The notes under the pieces: generated by a model
Database searches by the model: none
What the model saw: only the letters and a program-made list of their open reading frames with translations
Told to the model about the DNA's origin: nothing
Program-made: the position numbers and the translations under genes
Part shown: piece by piece, positions 8,252-16,128 of the stretch
Layout of the letters: each line of letters opens with the position of its first letter
Position numbering within the stretch: position 1 is the stretch's first letter
Assembly: GCA_047630355.1 (NCBI GenBank)
Contig: JBLHXN010000003.1
Location: 14,072-78,071, forward strand
From: JANQUM01 sp047630355
GTDB taxonomy: Bacteria; Bacteroidota; Bacteroidia; Cytophagales; Spirosomataceae
Direction: 5' to 3'
DNA: 64,000 nucleotides

Positions 8252-9280
8252 TCAAGCCTCAAAATGCTCCCAGCCTTGGGCTTTCATCGGTGTTAATTGT
8301 CCTGAGTTCAATACTAAAAACGCCCCTTTCTCTTCGGTTACGAACCCGATTGGCGTGATTTCCGACAAGGTTTTCACTTTCTCGAAGTCTGCTTGCGAAA
8401 TCGTCATCAGTAACTCGTAATCTTCGCCTCCGTTTAACGCAACCGTGATTGGGTTAAGGTTTAACTCCGTAGCGGTTAACATGGCAGGGTTTTCAACCGG
8501 GATATTCTCTTCAAATACCCGAATTCCTACGTTTGATGCTTTGCACAAGTGCAAAACTTCGGAAGCTAATCCGTCCGAAATATCAATCATGGAAGTTGGG
8601 ACGATACCCCCTTCAATAAAGTCGTAAATGATATCTGTGCGGGCTTCAGGTTTAAGTTGTTTCGCCACCACATACTCGTGTTTATCGAGTTCCGGTTGCA
8701 TATTCGGGTCAGCTAAAAATACTTGCTTTTCCCGCTCCAAAACTTGCAGACCAAGATACGCCGCTCCTAAAGAACCCGTTACGCAAACTACGTCGTTGGG
8801 TTTTGCTCCGCTTCGGTAAGTTACTCTATCTTTGGCAACCGTACCCACGGCAGTAACCGAAATCACTAAACCGCTTCTGGAATTGGTGGTATCTCCTCCT
8901 ACTAAATCAATGCTGTAAGCTTCACACGCCGAGCGAATTCCGTCGTATAATTCGTCGATGGCTTCAACCGGAATGCGGTTACTTAATGCAATGCTGACCG
9001 TGATTTGCTTCGGCACAGCATTCATCGCCGCAATGTCAGAAACATTAACCGCCACAGCCTTGTAGCCTAAATGTTTAAACGGAACGTAAGATAAATCAAA
9101 ATGGACACCTTCAAGTAGCATATCGGTACTGATAACCGTGTAAAACTCTCCTGAATCAATCACAGCGGCATCATCTCCAATACCCTTTATTGTTTCGGGT
9201 AATGTATTATTTGTAGCGGCGGCAATACGATCTATCAACGCAAACTCACCACCAATTTCACTTATTTCTGTTCTTTCCAT
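8252..9280 (-). CDS. thiL: Thiamine-monophosphate kinase
   Basis: This 342-residue enzyme phosphorylates thiamine monophosphate to thiamine diphosphate, the last step of cofactor synthesis. Its motifs are the N-terminal LIDRI, KGIGDDAAVI, STDMLLEGVHFD, KAVAVNVSDIAAM, LVGGDTT, VTGSLGAA, DISDGLASEVLHL and NGGEDYELL, all in family order for the PurM/ThiL fold. The open frame extends to TTG at 9295, but this lies inside the -7 box TACCTTTG (9285-9292), so ATG 9280 is chosen. Only 4 nt separate the -7 box from the ATG, so the mRNA is probably leaderless or nearly so. No TPP riboswitch is visible upstream. Confidence 0.94.
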   Translation of the reverse strand: MERTEISEIGGEFALIDRIAAATNNTLPETIKGIGDDAAVIDSGEFYTVISTDMLLEGVHFDLSYVPFKHLGYKAVAVNVSDIAAMNAVPKQITVSIALSNRIPVEAIDELYDGIRSACEAYSIDLVGGDTTNSRSGLVISVTAVGTVAKDRVTYRSGAKPNDVVCVTGSLGAAYLGLQVLEREKQVFLADPNMQPELDKHEYVVAKQLKPEARTDIIYDFIEGGIVPTSMIDISDGLASEVLHLCKASNVGIRVFEENIPVENPAMLTATELNLNPITVALNGGEDYELLMTISQADFEKVKTLSEITPIGFVTEEKGAFLVLNSGQLTPMKAQGWEHFEA

Positions 9281-9284
9281 ACTG

Positions 9285-9292
9285 CAAAGGTA
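9285..9292 (-). promoter_or_regulatory. -7 promoter box of thiL, leaderless arrangement
   Basis: TACCTTTG on the minus strand fits TAnnTTTG exactly and ends 4 nt before the thiL ATG. Transcription from it would start at or next to the start codon. A well-spaced TTG -33 box is not evident; the nearest candidate is about 25 nt upstream. Confidence 0.5.
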
Positions 9293-9373
9293 CAAGTTTT
9301 TAGAATTGCTGCTCTAACAAAGAAGCTGCAAAAAAATACTTACCTTTAAATCACTCAATCTTAAATCCTTTAT

Positions 9374-9796
9374 ATGAAAACCTTATCTAATATTCTCTTC
9401 TTATTTTTATTAGTCAATGTGGCGTTTGCTCAATCTAAAGACGAGCGAGATGTTGAGAAATCCATTGCCCGTTTAACAAAAGCAATAGTAACTTATGATA
9501 CCCAAACATTGGACAAGCTTACATCACCATTACTAACTTATGGCCACTCAAACGGAGTGATTGAGGACAAAGTCGAATTTATTCAGAATGTAACCAAAGG
9601 AAAAACCGTTTTTACGGAAATAAGCCTCTCCGAACAATGGGTAAGAATAAGTGGTAAAACAGCGACCGTACGCCATATCCTCGATGCCAACACGAGTACA
9701 AGCGGCGTTATAAACACAATCAAACTAAAAGTTTTGTTAGTTTGGGTAAAACAAAAAGGGGACTGGATTTTGCTTGCCAGGCAAGCTGTAAAGTAA
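9374..9796 (+). CDS. Secreted nuclear-transport-factor-2-like (SnoaL/DUF4440) protein
   Basis: This 140-residue protein has a signal peptide (about 1-19, ending VAFAQ). The rest resembles the NTF2/SnoaL fold: an N-terminal helix DVEKSIARLTKAIVTYD, SPLLTYGHSNGVIEDKVEFIQN, then strands ending in VWVKQKGDWILLARQAVK, the W-x-L-x-x-R-Q ending typical of the DUF4440 group. Proteins of this fold are binding or lyase domains and their role is often unknown. The gene is divergent from thiL and followed by the orphan operator copy at 9836. Confidence 0.75.
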   Translation: MKTLSNILFLFLLVNVAFAQSKDERDVEKSIARLTKAIVTYDTQTLDKLTSPLLTYGHSNGVIEDKVEFIQNVTKGKTVFTEISLSEQWVRISGKTATVRHILDANTSTSGVINTIKLKVLLVWVKQKGDWILLARQAVK

Positions 9797-9835
9797 TTTT
9801 CTCAACAGTTTCTTTGCAACTATTCCAAAATAATA

Positions 9836-9850
9836 GTATGCTTGCATAAC
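9836..9850. promoter_or_regulatory. Orphan copy of the putative MarR operator
   Basis: GTATGCTTGCATAAC matches the sites at 3836 and 35212 base for base. On the minus strand it is followed by TATTATTTTG, close to the TATTTTTG that follows the site at 3836. It lies between the stop at 9796 and the tRNA-Phe terminator at 9910, with no intact gene starting directly beside it. It may drive an antisense or small RNA, or be a remnant. Confidence 0.5.
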
Positions 9851-9909
9851 ATTATTTTATCTTGTCGAAATATGATCTCTTCAATTACTAAAGTTCACCG
9901 TTTACAACG

Positions 9910-9937
9910 AAAAAAGCCTCGCAAATTGCGAGGCTTT
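9910..9937 (-). terminator. Intrinsic terminator of tRNA-Phe
   Basis: The arms AGCCTCGC (9915-9922) and GCGAGGCT (9928-9935) form an 8-bp GC-rich stem with a 5-base loop. On the minus strand the stem is followed by TTTTT (9914-9910). It lies just downstream of the tRNA. Confidence 0.85.
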
Positions 9938-9944
9938 CGAGCGG

Positions 9945-10017
9945 TGGTGATGGACGGAATCGAACCGCCGACACAAGGATTTTCAGTCCTTTGCTCTACC
10001 AACTGAGCTACATCACC
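9945..10017 (-). tRNA. tRNA-Phe (anticodon GAA)
   Basis: The 73-nt gene folds as a full cloverleaf: acceptor GGTGATG/CATCACC, D-arm GCTCAGTTGGTAGAGC, anticodon arm AGGACTGAAAATCCT with loop bases CTGAAAA giving anticodon GAA, T-arm GGCGG-TTCGATT-CCGTC, and discriminator A at 9945. The 3' CCA is not encoded. An ORF across it is an artefact of the tRNA sequence. Confidence 0.97.
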
Positions 10018-10089
10018 GCTGAGGTATTTCCGAAACGGAGTGCAAAGTAAAGCAATGCTTTTTCTTGAAACAAGACTTTTTAACGTTTT

Positions 10090-10541
10090 ATGAAATATCA
10101 ATTAGCACAAGTAAATATTTCGCCGCTCAAAGAGCCGATTGACAGTCTATTATTGACAGACTTTGTGGCTCAACTTGATGAAACAAACGCCCTTGCCGAG
10201 GCTGCTGAGGGTTTTGTCTGGCGATTACAAGGAGAGGAAGGAAACGCCACGGCTTATCAGGTATTTAATAACGAAATGACAATTATAAATTGTCGGTTTG
10301 GGAATCGGTTGAAAGTTTAAGAAATTACGTGTACCAATCGGCTCACGCCAATGTAATGAAGCAGCGAAACAAATGGTTTGACAAATTAGACAGGCCGCAA
10401 GTTGCTTTATGGTGGATTCCGGCGGGACATACTCCTACCCCGCACGAAGCCAAGGAAAAGTTAGCCTATTTAACCAAATACGGCGAAACGAAAGAAGTAT
10501 TTACATTTAAGAATATCTTTGAACCGAATTTTGAAACTTGA
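10090..10541 (+). pseudogene. DUF3291 protein gene broken by a one-base frameshift
   Basis: Two overlapping frames together make one DUF3291 protein (a dimeric alpha/beta-barrel-like family of unknown function). The first, MKYQLAQVNISPLK ... FVWRLQGEEGNATAYQ, runs to 10320. The second gives LSVWESVESLRNYVYQSAHA ... WWIPAGHTPTPHEAKEKLAYL. They join if a single T is restored at about 10289-10290, changing AAT TGT CGG to AAT TTG TCG. Both halves keep the family's sequence, so the break is recent or a sequencing slip. It lies between tRNA-Phe and the Fe-S membrane gene. Confidence 0.85.
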
Positions 10542-10555
10542 GGTAGTAGATTTAC

Positions 10556-10592
10556 TAATTTTGCCCGTATGAATTCCCGCTTGAGCGGAATT
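10556..10592 (+). promoter_or_regulatory. Likely -7 box and leader hairpin of the membrane Fe-S gene
   Basis: TAATTTTG at 10556-10563 fits TAnnTTTG. TTG triplets upstream are at spacings of 15 and 22 nt, so the -33 box is uncertain. Just downstream, 10572-10592 forms a hairpin, AATTCCcGCT against AGCGGAATT with one bulged C, which would be in the 5' leader about 50 nt before the start codon. The 15-base MarR-type site is not present here. Confidence 0.4.
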
Positions 10593-10640
10593 AAGCGAAG
10601 AAATAAAAGAACAAAATACAATTACACTTTATAAATAAAA

Positions 10641-11975
10641 ATGGAAATTATCGCACAAATATTATTCGTAATCGCCCTCGGGGTGGCGGGTTATTTTATC
10701 TCCCGAAGAATATCACTCATATCCCGTACCATTAAACTTGGGAAAGCGGAAGACCGAACAGATCAACCCGCCGTTCGTTTTGCGACAATGCTACGCATCG
10801 CCTTCGGACAAAGGAAAATGTTTGATCGTCCGGTTGTGGGGATAATGCACTTTATCGTGTACGCTGGTTTTATCATTATCAACATCGAAGTTTTAGAAAT
10901 CATCATTGACGGCGTACTCGGAACGCACCGCATTTTTGCCGGGCCACTTGGCGGAGCGTACCCGTTTTTTATCAACGTTTTTGAATTTTTGGCGGTCGGT
11001 GTAATCATTGCCATCTTCGTTTTTCTGATTCGTCGGAATATCATAAAGACACCCCGACTTTCACCCGAACGTCACCGTGAAATGAACGGCTGGCCGGAGC
11101 TTGACGCAAATATTATTTTAGTAACAGAAATTGTCTTGATGTGGGCATTCCTAAGCATGAACGCCACGGACGTAATTTTACAAGAACGCGGAATCGGGCA
11201 TTATGGCGAAGTGATGACGGGCAGTTTTATGTTCAGTCAATTTTTGCAACCGATTTTTGAAGGGTTTTCAACCAACGCCCTCGTTATTTATGAACGTGCC
11301 GCGTGGTGGATTCATATTTTGGGAATCATGGCGTTTGCCTTGTACGTGACTTATTCAAAGCACCTGCACATTGCATTGGCTTTCCCGAACACTTATTTCT
11401 CGAAGTTAAAACCAAAGGGCAAAATGGACAATATGCCCGCCGTAACCAACGAAGTAAAAATTATGCTCGGTCTTACCGATGCTCCCGAAGGCGAAGAAGA
11501 AGTAGCCACTTTCGGAGCAAAAGACGTACAGGATTTATCGTGGAAAAACCTCATGGATTCGTACAGCTGCACCGAATGTGGTCGCTGCACAGATGCTTGT
11601 CCCGCAAACATGACGGGTAAATTGCTTTCACCCCGAAAAATTATGATGGATACCCGCGACCGCCTCGAAGACATTCAGAAGGGATGGGTTAAAAATGGTG
11701 ATGATTTCAAAGACGAAAAAACGTTACTAGGAGATTATATCAAAGAAGAAGAGTTATTGGCTTGCACTACCTGTAACGCGTGCGTTCAGGCTTGTCCGAT
11801 TCTGATTAATCCACTTGACATTATTTTACAACTCCGCCGCTACAAAGTGATGGAGGAAAGCGATGCCCCACAATCGTGGAATATGATGTTCCAAAACCTT
11901 GAAACTAATATGGCTCCGTGGAAATTCGCTCCGACGGATCGTTTTAACTGGGCGGATGAATTGAAAGAGGATTAA
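10641..11975 (+). CDS. Membrane-bound 4Fe-4S dicluster protein, probable EtfD-like electron carrier
   Basis: The 444-residue protein has about five membrane helices in the first 250 residues, resembling the NarI/cytochrome b-like anchor. A 4Fe-4S dicluster domain follows: CTECGRCTDACP (first Cys about residue 310) and CTTCNACVQACP (first Cys about residue 375). In Bacteroidota this protein usually pairs with a CCG-domain protein like the one at 3012. Together they resemble, in two pieces, the fused EtfD/EMO protein that passes electrons from electron-transfer flavoprotein to menaquinone during fatty-acid or amino-acid oxidation. That role is inferred from domains. The gene stands alone and is followed by a strong hairpin at 11993. 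Confidence 0.85.
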   Translation: MEIIAQILFVIALGVAGYFISRRISLISRTIKLGKAEDRTDQPAVRFATMLRIAFGQRKMFDRPVVGIMHFIVYAGFIIINIEVLEIIIDGVLGTHRIFAGPLGGAYPFFINVFEFLAVGVIIAIFVFLIRRNIIKTPRLSPERHREMNGWPELDANIILVTEIVLMWAFLSMNATDVILQERGIGHYGEVMTGSFMFSQFLQPIFEGFSTNALVIYERAAWWIHILGIMAFALYVTYSKHLHIALAFPNTYFSKLKPKGKMDNMPAVTNEVKIMLGLTDAPEGEEEVATFGAKDVQDLSWKNLMDSYSCTECGRCTDACPANMTGKLLSPRKIMMDTRDRLEDIQKGWVKNGDDFKDEKTLLGDYIKEEELLACTTCNACVQACPILINPLDIILQLRRYKVMEESDAPQSWNMMFQNLETNMAPWKFAPTDRFNWADELKED

Positions 11976-11992
11976 GGAACTCCAATCCACAG

Positions 11993-12015
11993 CCCCTTCC
12001 CCCGAAGGGAAGGGG
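11993..12015. terminator. GC-rich hairpin after the membrane Fe-S gene
   Basis: The arms CCCCTTCCC (11993-12001) and GGGAAGGGG (12007-12015) form a 9-bp perfect stem with loop CCGAA, 18 bp after the stop codon. No T-run follows, so it may be a weak terminator or an intergenic palindrome. Confidence 0.5.
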
Positions 12016-12018
12016 TAC

Positions 12019-12079
12019 ACTTGAAACCCTGTTGGCGGTCGCAGACCCCGACAGCGGTTCTTTGAAAACAGTTTCAAGT
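12019..12079. repeat. Nested palindromic intergenic element
   Basis: The outer arms ACTTGAAAC (12019-12027) and GTTTCAAGT (12071-12079) enclose an inner imperfect stem in which CTGTtggcGGTC pairs with GACCccgACAG. The two-level design looks like a dispersed palindromic element rather than a simple terminator. A possible small ORF starts 9 bp after it. Confidence 0.45.
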
Positions 12080-12087
12080 TTAAAAAA

Positions 12088-12329
12088 ATGAAAACACTTA
12101 CCTTAAATCTAAATTACTCAGCCCTTTAGTGTTGATTGCATCAAAAGCATTTTTTGGAATTATTTTTCACGATTGGGAAGGAGCTACCAAAGCAGGCTTT
12201 TTCGACACGTGTGAACCCGAGTTTTTGGTTGACTATTCAAGTATTATTTCTGACAGTCTATTGGTTTCCTTTCCTATAGCGTTCACTTTTTATTTTAGTG
12301 AATACAAGAATAGAAAGGTTGGGATTTAG
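12088..12329 (+). pseudogene. Possible small membrane-protein gene with a one-base loss
   Basis: From ATG 12088 the frame gives MKTLTLNL and then hits TAG at 12127-12129. If one A is restored at about 12112 the frame continues as KLLSPLVLIASKAFFGIIF ... SLLVSFPIAFTFYF to TAG at 12327-12329, about 81 residues with two hydrophobic stretches. I recognise no family. The same frame can be read from GTG 12129 as 66 residues. It may be a real small gene, a decayed one, or chance; I favour decayed, with low confidence. Confidence 0.3.
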
Positions 12330-12375
12330 TCAATTCAAATCGAGAGCCGACTTTAGATTAATATGGTTGATTGGT

Positions 12376-12383
12376 TATATTTG
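12376..12383 (+). promoter_or_regulatory. -7 promoter box of the PQQ dehydrogenase gene
   Basis: TATATTTG fits TAnnTTTG exactly and lies 22 bp before the ATG at 12406. No perfect TTG -33 box is at the right spacing. Confidence 0.45.
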
Positions 12384-12405
12384 TTCCGTTCAACCATAAC
12401 CTACA

Positions 12406-14520
12406 ATGAAGCACTTATTATCTCTCCTCATTGCAATTTGCCTACTGAGCTGTAATGAAATACCTATTGACTACACCCAATGGCGTACATACGGCGGTAC
12501 AACAGATGCAGCTCGCTATTCAAGCTTAGACGAGATAAACGTTGACAACGTACAAAATCTGCAAGTTGCGTGGGAATTTCATTCGGGAGATTCTACCAAA
12601 CGTTCACAAATTCAGTGTCAGCCAATCATCATTGATGGCGTTTTGTTTGCCACTACGCCGCAGATAAAATTGATTGCGTTAGATGCCGCCACCGGAAAGC
12701 AAAAGTGGTTTTTCAACCCGTTTGAATTATTAGGCGGCGAGAACTCGTGGGCGGGAACGAATCGGGGCGTTACGTATTGGACAGACGGCAAATCCGACAA
12801 ACGAATCATCTTTACGGCGGGAAGTTTTATGATGGCGATAAACGCCGAAACGGGTAAACCCGTGACTTCGTTTGGTGATGGCGGAAAAGTGGATTTGCAC
12901 AAAGACCTCACCGCCGAAATGCAGGATTTCCTCATCGTTTCAAATACGCCCGGCACAATCTACAAAGACTTAATTATCATGGGAATGCGGCTCTCCGAAG
13001 GACTCGATGCCGCTCCCGGACACGTAAGAGCGTACGATATCAGAACGGGTGAACAACGCTGGATTTTCCACACCATTCCGCACCCAGGTGAATTCGGTTA
13101 CGAAACGTGGGGAGGAAATTCGTGGAAGAACATTGGCGGAGCGAATAACTGGGCAGGAATGACAGTTGACGAAAACAAAGGCATCGTTTACGTTCCAACG
13201 GGTTCGGCAACCTACGATTTTTGGGGCGGCTACCGTCCCGGCGATAACTTATTTGCCAATTCCCTCGTAGCGTTAAACGCCGAAACGGGCGAACGCATTT
13301 GGCATTATCAAACCATTCACCACGACGTTTGGGATCGGGATTTACCCACCAATCCGAATTTGATTACGATTCAAAAAGACGGCAATAAAGTTGAAGCCGT
13401 CGCTCAGATCACAAAGCAAGGATTCGTTTTTGTTTTTGACCGAAAAACGGGAAATCCTATTTTTGAAATCAACGAAGTAAACGTTCCGCAATCAACGCTT
13501 GACGATGAAATTACTTCTAAAACGCAACCCGTGCCAACGCTTCCTCAACCTTTCATGCGGCAGACATTCACGAAAAAAGACATTACTGACATTTCACCCG
13601 AACATAACAAAGAAATTTCCGCTTTCCTCATAGAGAAAAATGCCAAAATTGGCAGTATGTGGATGGTGCCCGACGATAAACAACCGCATGTTATGTTCCC
13701 CGGTTTTGACGGCGGCGGCGAATGGGGCGGAGCGGCTTTTGATCCTGAAACCAATTTACTCTACGTAAACGCCAACGAAATGCCGTGGCTCATCGAAACC
13801 GTTTTGAACCACAAATACGAAAACGCCGGACAAACCATTTACGCAAATAACTGTGCAAACTGTCACGGTCTCGACCGCAAAGGAAACGGCGGAGCTTTCC
13901 CGAATCTGACAGCATTAAAAGGGAAGTACGACTATAACCAAGTTTATAACCTTATCACAAACGGTAAAGGAGCGATGCCCGCTTTCAAACACATTCCCGA
14001 AAACGACCGTAAATTATTGGTAAATTTCTTACTCGATATTAAAACCGAAATCAACGCCGATAAAATTGAATTATCGAGTGAAAGCACAAACAAAACTCCC
14101 AAATACTTAATGAAAGGCTACAAACGCCTCCTTACAAAAGATGGGTATCCAGGAATAAAGCCGCCTTGGGGAACGCTAAACGCCATTGACATGAATACGG
14201 GGAAAATCGTTTGGAAATCTGTTTTGGGTGAATATAAAGAACTGACTGAGAGAGGCATTGCCCCAACGGGAACAGAAAATTACGGTGGTCCTGCTGTAAC
14301 AGCGGGCGGGTTAGTTTTCATCGCCGCAACGAAAGATGAAAAGATAAGAGCATTTGATAAAAAAACGGGCAAGGTACTTTGGCAAGCAGATCTTCCTGCC
14401 GCCGGACACGCAACGCCGGCTGTTTATGCAATCAACGGAAAGCAATTCATAGTAATTGCTTGCGGTGGCGGCAAAGGCACCAAATCCGGTGATGCTTACG
14501 TGGCGTTTGCATTGCCGTGA
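12406..14520 (+). CDS. PQQ-dependent dehydrogenase lipoprotein with an inserted cytochrome c domain
   Basis: This 704-residue lipoprotein has lipobox LLSC (Cys about 16). An eight-bladed quinoprotein propeller follows, with repeated W-motifs such as GKQKWFFNP, GEQRWIFHT, GERIWHYQTIHHD and GKVLWQADLP. A class I cytochrome c domain with CANCH haem site (Cys about 483) and a likely Met ligand in GKGAMPAF is inserted before the last blades. This is the layout of membrane-linked PQQ sugar or alcohol dehydrogenases that oxidise substrate outside the cytoplasm and pass electrons to the haem. The substrate is unknown, perhaps glucose or another aldose. No PQQ synthesis genes are in the window. Codon use matches its neighbours. 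Confidence 0.9.
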   Translation: MKHLLSLLIAICLLSCNEIPIDYTQWRTYGGTTDAARYSSLDEINVDNVQNLQVAWEFHSGDSTKRSQIQCQPIIIDGVLFATTPQIKLIALDAATGKQKWFFNPFELLGGENSWAGTNRGVTYWTDGKSDKRIIFTAGSFMMAINAETGKPVTSFGDGGKVDLHKDLTAEMQDFLIVSNTPGTIYKDLIIMGMRLSEGLDAAPGHVRAYDIRTGEQRWIFHTIPHPGEFGYETWGGNSWKNIGGANNWAGMTVDENKGIVYVPTGSATYDFWGGYRPGDNLFANSLVALNAETGERIWHYQTIHHDVWDRDLPTNPNLITIQKDGNKVEAVAQITKQGFVFVFDRKTGNPIFEINEVNVPQSTLDDEITSKTQPVPTLPQPFMRQTFTKKDITDISPEHNKEISAFLIEKNAKIGSMWMVPDDKQPHVMFPGFDGGGEWGGAAFDPETNLLYVNANEMPWLIETVLNHKYENAGQTIYANNCANCHGLDRKGNGGAFPNLTALKGKYDYNQVYNLITNGKGAMPAFKHIPENDRKLLVNFLLDIKTEINADKIELSSESTNKTPKYLMKGYKRLLTKDGYPGIKPPWGTLNAIDMNTGKIVWKSVLGEYKELTERGIAPTGTENYGGPAVTAGGLVFIAATKDEKIRAFDKKTGKVLWQADLPAAGHATPAVYAINGKQFIVIACGGGKGTKSGDAYVAFALP

Positions 14521-14528
14521 AAGATTTT

Positions 14529-14561
14529 AAACCTATGAGGTTTCAAAAACCTCATAGGTTT
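14529..14561. terminator. Strong 14-bp hairpin after the PQQ dehydrogenase gene
   Basis: The arms AAACCTATGAGGTT (14529-14542) and its exact complement (14548-14561) flank a TCAAA loop, 8 bp after the stop codon. The stem ends in an A/T-rich tract on both strands, so it could terminate in either direction. It also resembles dispersed intergenic palindromes. Confidence 0.65.
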
Positions 14562-14639
14562 GGAAAATCACGAGGTTGAATGAAAATATTGTGAAATAGT
14601 TGTTACTTCGCACCACTATTCAACCTAACTAACTCAATA

Positions 14640-16124
14640 ATGTCAACTTCGCAACGCATCGGCTTTTGGGTCGGTATCGCCGTTTGTCTGCTGTTTGTAT
14701 TCATGCCAACGCCCGACGGCATGAGCATTGAAGCCAAAAGAGCCGTGGGTGTAACGCTTCTCATGGCAATTTGGTGGCTTTCGGAAGCCATTCCAATTTA
14801 CGCAACGGCATTCGTTCCGATGGCATTATTTCCGTTGCTCGGCGTACTCGAAACCGATGATGTTGCCGAGAGTTACGGCCACAGTTACGTTATCATGCTG
14901 TTGTGCGGCTTTTTCATTGCTAAAGTCATTGAGTCGCAGCAATTGCATAAGCGTATCGCCCTCATTGTTCTTAAAAAATTGGGCAGTAATCAACAACGTA
15001 TCATCCTGAGTTTTATGATCGTTTCGGCGTTTCTTTCCATGTGGATTGCCAACGTCGCGGTGGTGTTATTGATGCTTCCCATTGCTACCGCAGTTATCAG
15101 TAAAACCGATGAAGCCGACGAAACTTCGCAGTTTGGTCTTGCCTTAATGCTTTCTACGGCGTACGCTTGCAGTATTGGCGGCACGGCAACGCTTATCGGA
15201 ACGCCCGTGAACATGGTTTTTGCGGGAATTGTCGGCGAATTATACCCCGCCGCTCCAGAAATCAACTTTTTTACGTGGATAAAAATCGGTTTTCCAATCG
15301 TTGTACTTTTCATTCCGTTGATTTGGTTTTACATCATTAAGTATTTCAAAATTACCAATACTGTCCAGTTCGACAGGGCAACATTTGGTGATGAATTAGC
15401 AACGCTTGGCAAAATGTCTGACGGAGAGAAAAAAGCTTTCGCCGTATTTTTATTCACGGCAATCGGTTGGATATTCCGCAGCGATTTTGATTTCGGCTCG
15501 TTCCGAATTCAGGGCTGGGGTTCGTTATTAGGCGTTGCCGATTACGTCCATGATTCTACCGTGGCGGTTGTTGGAGCCTTATTATTATTTGCTTTGACCA
15601 ATAAACAAACCGGGAAACCATTGTTGACGTGGAAAGAGGCCTCGTCCGTTCCGTGGGGGATTGTGATGATTGTGGGCGGCGGTTACGCCATTGCCAGAAG
15701 TTTTCAGAAAACCGGACTCGCCGAATGGATTGGTGGACAAATGACTTTCATCGGCGATTATTCACCGTTAATAATTTTGTTAATTGTGACCACATTCATC
15801 GTTTTCTTAACGGAAATAAACTCGAATACCGCCACGGCAAATATTTTTTTACCCGTATTGGCGGCAGTTGCTGTTGCAGCCTCAATTAATCCGTTATTTC
15901 TGATGATTCCGGCTACGTTTGCCTGCTCGTTTGCATTTATGATGCCATCCGGCACGGGAACAAATACGGTTATTTTCGCGAGCGGAAAAGTCACCATTCC
16001 CGAAATGGCAAAATGTGGACTGGGGTTAAATCTAATGTCCATAATTCTTCTGACGGCTCTGCTATATTTTGTCATCATCCCTATATTAGGTTTGGAAATG
16101 ACGCTTCCTACTTGGGCAGGATGA
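14640..16124 (+). CDS. SLC13/DASS-family anion symporter
   Basis: This 494-residue membrane protein has 11-12 helices. It carries the family's paired hairpin motifs: SIGGTATLIGTPVN (first SNT-like motif) and EINSNTATANIFLPV (second, with the SNT triad), plus the conserved AFMMPSGTGTNTVIF. Members import dicarboxylates, citrate or sulfate with sodium. The exact substrate is not evident, though the Asn-Thr motifs favour a sodium-coupled dicarboxylate carrier. It stands alone between the PQQ dehydrogenase and a convergent decayed ATPase gene. Confidence 0.9.
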   Translation: MSTSQRIGFWVGIAVCLLFVFMPTPDGMSIEAKRAVGVTLLMAIWWLSEAIPIYATAFVPMALFPLLGVLETDDVAESYGHSYVIMLLCGFFIAKVIESQQLHKRIALIVLKKLGSNQQRIILSFMIVSAFLSMWIANVAVVLLMLPIATAVISKTDEADETSQFGLALMLSTAYACSIGGTATLIGTPVNMVFAGIVGELYPAAPEINFFTWIKIGFPIVVLFIPLIWFYIIKYFKITNTVQFDRATFGDELATLGKMSDGEKKAFAVFLFTAIGWIFRSDFDFGSFRIQGWGSLLGVADYVHDSTVAVVGALLLFALTNKQTGKPLLTWKEASSVPWGIVMIVGGGYAIARSFQKTGLAEWIGGQMTFIGDYSPLIILLIVTTFIVFLTEINSNTATANIFLPVLAAVAVAASINPLFLMIPATFACSFAFMMPSGTGTNTVIFASGKVTIPEMAKCGLGLNLMSIILLTALLYFVIIPILGLEMTLPTWAG

Positions 16125-16128
16125 ATTA

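Noticed and set aside
8136..8420. 94-codon plus-strand ORF over the thiL end
   Set aside because: It overlaps thiL on the other strand and has no family features or start context.
9895..10101. Minus-strand ORF of 68 codons with the segment VAQLVEQRTENP
   Set aside because: The segment is the familiar translation of a tRNA gene; the cloverleaf of tRNA-Phe covers it.
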